Origin: MGBC163016 sp910588905
GTDB lineage: Bacteria > Actinomycetota > Coriobacteriia > Coriobacteriales > Eggerthellaceae
DNA: 64,000 nt
NCBI GenBank assembly: GCA_948616985.1
Contig: CAPGDO010000008.1
Span: forward strand, 1 to 64,000
Direction: 5' to 3'
The position numbers were made by a program, and so were the translations under genes. Positions 61,719 through 64,000 of the stretch are shown here, piece by piece; position 1 is the stretch's first letter; each line of letters begins with the position of its first letter. Below the pieces are notes generated by a model. The model was not told the DNA's origin. It saw only the letters and a program-made list of their open reading frames with translations, and searched no databases.

Positions 61719-61802
61719 GACAAGAAGAAGAAATAGCCAGCTGAACCGAAGAGCCCTTCGGGGCTGATCCATAGGCGGTCATCCGATCAGGATGGCCGCT
61801 TT
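61719..61802. repeat. 84-bp direct repeat, copy 2
   Basis: Near-identical to 60153-60236 (two substitutions) but preceded by GCATTGCA instead of the ferritin-like coding sequence, so it is a detached gene end with terminator. It lies between the Fic promoter and the VanZ-RDD gene. The rest of 61646-61907 shows no ORF. Confidence 0.9.
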
Positions 61803-61907
61803 CTTTTTATCTTACATTCCTGTTAGGAATGCCCCGGACGAAGAGCGCCTGCGCTAGGATGAACGCGCTTCATGGGCAGCATCGATACGAAGAAAGGGGC
61901 GGCTGGC

Positions 61908-62945
61908 ATGGGAGCCATCGGATCATTCCTTTCGGGATTCACGAGCAACTTCCAAGCTGCCCTTTTGCTCTGGCCCTTCCTCTCGTTCTCGCTCACCCTG
62001 CCCATCTTGGCCTATCTCTACCATCGGGACGGGCGCTTGCGCTTCTCTTCCTTCGCGGCCGCCTACCTCTCCATGCTCTACGTGTCAGGATTGGGATGCT
62101 TCACGCTCTATCCCCTCCCTTCAGGTGATACGGGCTTGGGCATCACCTATGGCATCGCCCCGCAACTGAACCCCTTCGCCTTCGTCTCCGACATAGCGAA
62201 AGATGGCCTCAAGGCGGCCCTGCAGCTTCTCTTCAATATCGTCCTGTTCCTGCCTTTGGGGTTCATCGCGAAGCGCCTTTTGCGCCTGGGCTTGGGCAAG
62301 ACCTTCATCCTCTCGCTGGCGGTCACGACCCTCATAGAGACTGCGCAGTTAACGGGCTTCTTCGGCCTCTACCCCTTCGCCTACCGCACATTCGATGTAG
62401 ATGACATCATCTTCAATACCCTCGGCGGGGTAGCAGGCTGGTGGTGCGGCCGCGCCTTGGACCGCTTCCTTCCGGCCGTCCCCTCGGGGCCACCGCCCAA
62501 GACCAACAGCCCCGGGTTCGTGCGCCGATGCGTTGCCCTTTGGGTGGACCTGCTCATCATGGGCTTCTGCACCCTCCTCCCTTGGCTTATCATCGCCTTG
62601 ACATGGGAGGTGTTCACTGATCGGTCCTTCACGTTACCAGGTTTGAATGCCGCTCAGACCGGGGACATCTTCCTCATAGGATGTAGCCTCATCTCGTTCC
62701 TTGCGGTGGAGGTCATCATCCCCTGGCTGCATGACGGAAGCACTCCGGGCGGTGCGCTCGTACGCATGACCTTCGAAACAGCTCCGCGCACAGGCGGGAA
62801 GCGCGCTTTGTTCTATGCCGCGAGGAGCGTTGTCCTCCTGTTCTTCTTGGTAGCGCCGCCCTATGCAACGGTCATACTCGGAGTCTTCTACCTCTTCGCC
62901 CGCAAGATGCCCTACGACTACCTGCCTGCTTCTCCGGCACGATGA
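61908..62945 (+). CDS. VanZ-RDD fusion membrane protein
   Basis: A 345-aa protein. The N-terminal half is VanZ-like with four to five helices (GCFTLYPLPSG, LNPFAFVSDI, FNIVLFLPLGFIAKRL, ETAQLTGFF, FDVDDIIFNTLGGVAGWW). The C-terminal half is an RDD domain (RRCVALWVDLLIMGFCTLLPW, HDGSTPGGALVRM). AAAGGGG lies about 8 nt before the ATG at 61908; the ATG at 61872 lacks a ribosome site. VanZ proteins are linked to low-level teicoplanin resistance. The fusion is found in other Gram-positives, but its role is not established. Confidence 0.85.
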   Translation: MGAIGSFLSGFTSNFQAALLLWPFLSFSLTLPILAYLYHRDGRLRFSSFAAAYLSMLYVSGLGCFTLYPLPSGDTGLGITYGIAPQLNPFAFVSDIAKDGLKAALQLLFNIVLFLPLGFIAKRLLRLGLGKTFILSLAVTTLIETAQLTGFFGLYPFAYRTFDVDDIIFNTLGGVAGWWCGRALDRFLPAVPSGPPPKTNSPGFVRRCVALWVDLLIMGFCTLLPWLIIALTWEVFTDRSFTLPGLNAAQTGDIFLIGCSLISFLAVEVIIPWLHDGSTPGGALVRMTFETAPRTGGKRALFYAARSVVLLFFLVAPPYATVILGVFYLFARKMPYDYLPASPAR

Positions 62946-63008
62946 CGCGCGAAGAGAGAGCACCTTCTCCCTTCAGAAGTCTCCGGACGAGGAGCGCACA
63001 GATGATGC

Positions 63009-64000
63009 CTACAGCGTGATCTGCTGGATGCAGACATCATTGCGCAGCTGCTTCGCATGGGCCGCATCCAACTGGCCCGCAGCCCGCATCTCCTTGATGA
63101 ACTCCAGTTCCCGTGCCAGAGCCTGAGCCTGAACGCTCTCCACAGCATCATAGATGGCCTGCAACGCACGGAAGTGAGCGCTGAGCGTTGGAAGGGCGCT
63201 CTCTCCGTCACCTTCATCCTCAGCTAATCCAGCAAGCTCTTCGGCTATCTCATCTACGCGCCCATAGAGAGCCTCGCAGGTCCGTACTACCTCCTGCGCC
63301 TGTTCTGCGCGCTTCTTCGTAGCATGGGGTGCAAGCTCCTTCAATTGATCGGCGTAGCGCTTCATCACGATGGCTGTGGCCGGCTCATCCACCTTTCCGT
63401 CATCCAGGGCGAAGCGATCCTCCTCGCCTTCGCCTTGCACCTGCCCCGTGAAGTGAGCATCCTCTTCGATGGAGCGGATGACCTGTTCGATCAGATCCAT
63501 CTCAGCATCCACCCGCTGGCGTGCCCGGCGCACCTCAGCCTTATGGGGCACGAGGGCAGGAACGGCGAAATTAGCCAACAGGAGCGTGCAGAGGATGACA
63601 CCGGATGCCACAGAGACGAGCACCTCGCGCACGGGAAAGCCATCCGCAGTGGGGAGCGCCGCAGGGATGGTGAGCATGAGCGAGAGCGTGATGCCGCCTT
63701 TGGGTCCAGCGAATGCCATAGCAAGGGTGCTCCGCAGATTCCCACGCGTGAAGAGGTGGCGCACCCTCACGCCAGAGAGCCGCTCATGAACGGCATCCAT
63801 ACCGAGGATCCAAAGGAAGCGGACCACCTCCAGCACGATAGTCAGCAGCGCCACGACCCCCAGGATGCTGAGCGCATCCCCTAAGCCGCCCTCGGCCACC
63901 GGACGCAGGATGCGCGGCAGCTGCATCCCCAGGATGACGAAGATGACTCCGTTCAGCACGAAGCTCACAACATCCCATACGCCGCGGGACTGTAGCTTCT
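63009..64000 (-). CDS. Na+/H+ antiporter (CPA1/NhaP family), 5' end outside window
   Basis: The reading frame runs to the window edge without a start (…SRGVWDVVSFVLNGVIFVILGMQLP). Helices typical of CPA1 exchangers follow, with FAGPKGGITLSLMLTIPAALP matching the conserved (A/P)GPKG-type segment. The last ~160 residues are a charged, coiled-coil-rich cytoplasmic tail (DLIEQVIRSIEEDAHF, TKKRAEQAQEVVRTCEAL). It exchanges Na+ or K+ for protons for pH and ion control. Confidence 0.88.
   Translation of the reverse strand, partial: KLQSRGVWDVVSFVLNGVIFVILGMQLPRILRPVAEGGLGDALSILGVVALLTIVLEVVRFLWILGMDAVHERLSGVRVRHLFTRGNLRSTLAMAFAGPKGGITLSLMLTIPAALPTADGFPVREVLVSVASGVILCTLLLANFAVPALVPHKAEVRRARQRVDAEMDLIEQVIRSIEEDAHFTGQVQGEGEEDRFALDDGKVDEPATAIVMKRYADQLKELAPHATKKRAEQAQEVVRTCEALYGRVDEIAEELAGLAEDEGDGESALPTLSAHFRALQAIYDAVESVQAQALARELEFIKEMRAAGQLDAAHAKQLRNDVCIQQITL

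Overview
The window looks like chromosomal DNA of a moderately GC-rich anaerobic actinobacterium, most likely class Coriobacteriia, family Eggerthellaceae (the Eggerthella / Gordonibacter / Slackia group). This is an inference. It rests on three different bis-molybdopterin (DMSO reductase superfamily) enzymes within 30 kb, a membrane-embedded LuxR regulator divergent from one of them, flavodoxins, a BspA-like surface protein, and the absence of aerobic respiratory genes. The genus cannot be fixed from the sequence.

Layout. 1-3.2 kb: the 3' end of a tRNA-Ala, then a three-gene unit (frameshifted esterase, acyltransferase-like protein, zinc-ribbon membrane protein) ending in a tRNA-Ala-like 3' remnant. 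3.3-10.9 kb: a MarR regulator and a Tat-exported molybdoenzyme operon with catalytic, four-cluster Fe-S and NrfD/DmsC-type subunits, a TorD chaperone and a NapG/NapH-like quinol dehydrogenase pair. 11-12.9 kb: a DMT transporter and a RAYT-type transposase between 22-bp inverted repeats. 12.9-17.4 kb: a membrane LuxR regulator divergent from a cytoplasmic molybdoenzyme, with two tiny cysteine-rich proteins. 17.6-20.4 kb: a monoacylglycerol-lipase-like hydrolase, two flavodoxins and a PPOX-fold protein.

20.5-30.5 kb is the most distinctive part. It is a co-oriented set of about ten genes led by a pyrogallol-transhydroxylase / soluble catechol-dehydroxylase-like large subunit and its three-cluster Fe-S partner with a Cna-B-like tail. 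These are followed by a small MCFRPA zinc-ribbon protein, two VOC proteins, two SDR dehydrogenases, an MFS carrier, an unrecognised 103-aa protein and a SlyD-like FKBP, with a TetR regulator upstream. It reads as an uptake and reductive-transformation pathway for an aromatic, or possibly steroid-like, compound. I do not recognise this gene set as a described pathway.

30.5-32.3 kb: a LytTR-DUF3021 pair within an intergenic mosaic of palindromic repeats. 32.3-38.1 kb: a glutaredoxin-like protein and a response regulator / kinase / ABC / FtsX module. 38.2-45.4 kb: a DUF218 protein, secreted nuclease, HipBA and FitAB-type toxin-antitoxin pairs, thioredoxin, gamma-carbonic anhydrase, SemiSWEET and SfsA. 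45.4-58 kb: a tightly overlapping operon of hybrid histidine kinase, 2051-aa BspA-like protein, MoxR, DUF58 and a transglutaminase-like protein lacking the expected catalytic cysteine. 58-64 kb: folate genes (cyclodeaminase, folD), an encapsulated-ferritin-like half-ferritin whose 3' end is duplicated on both sides of a Fic gene, a VanZ-RDD protein and a truncated Na+/H+ antiporter.
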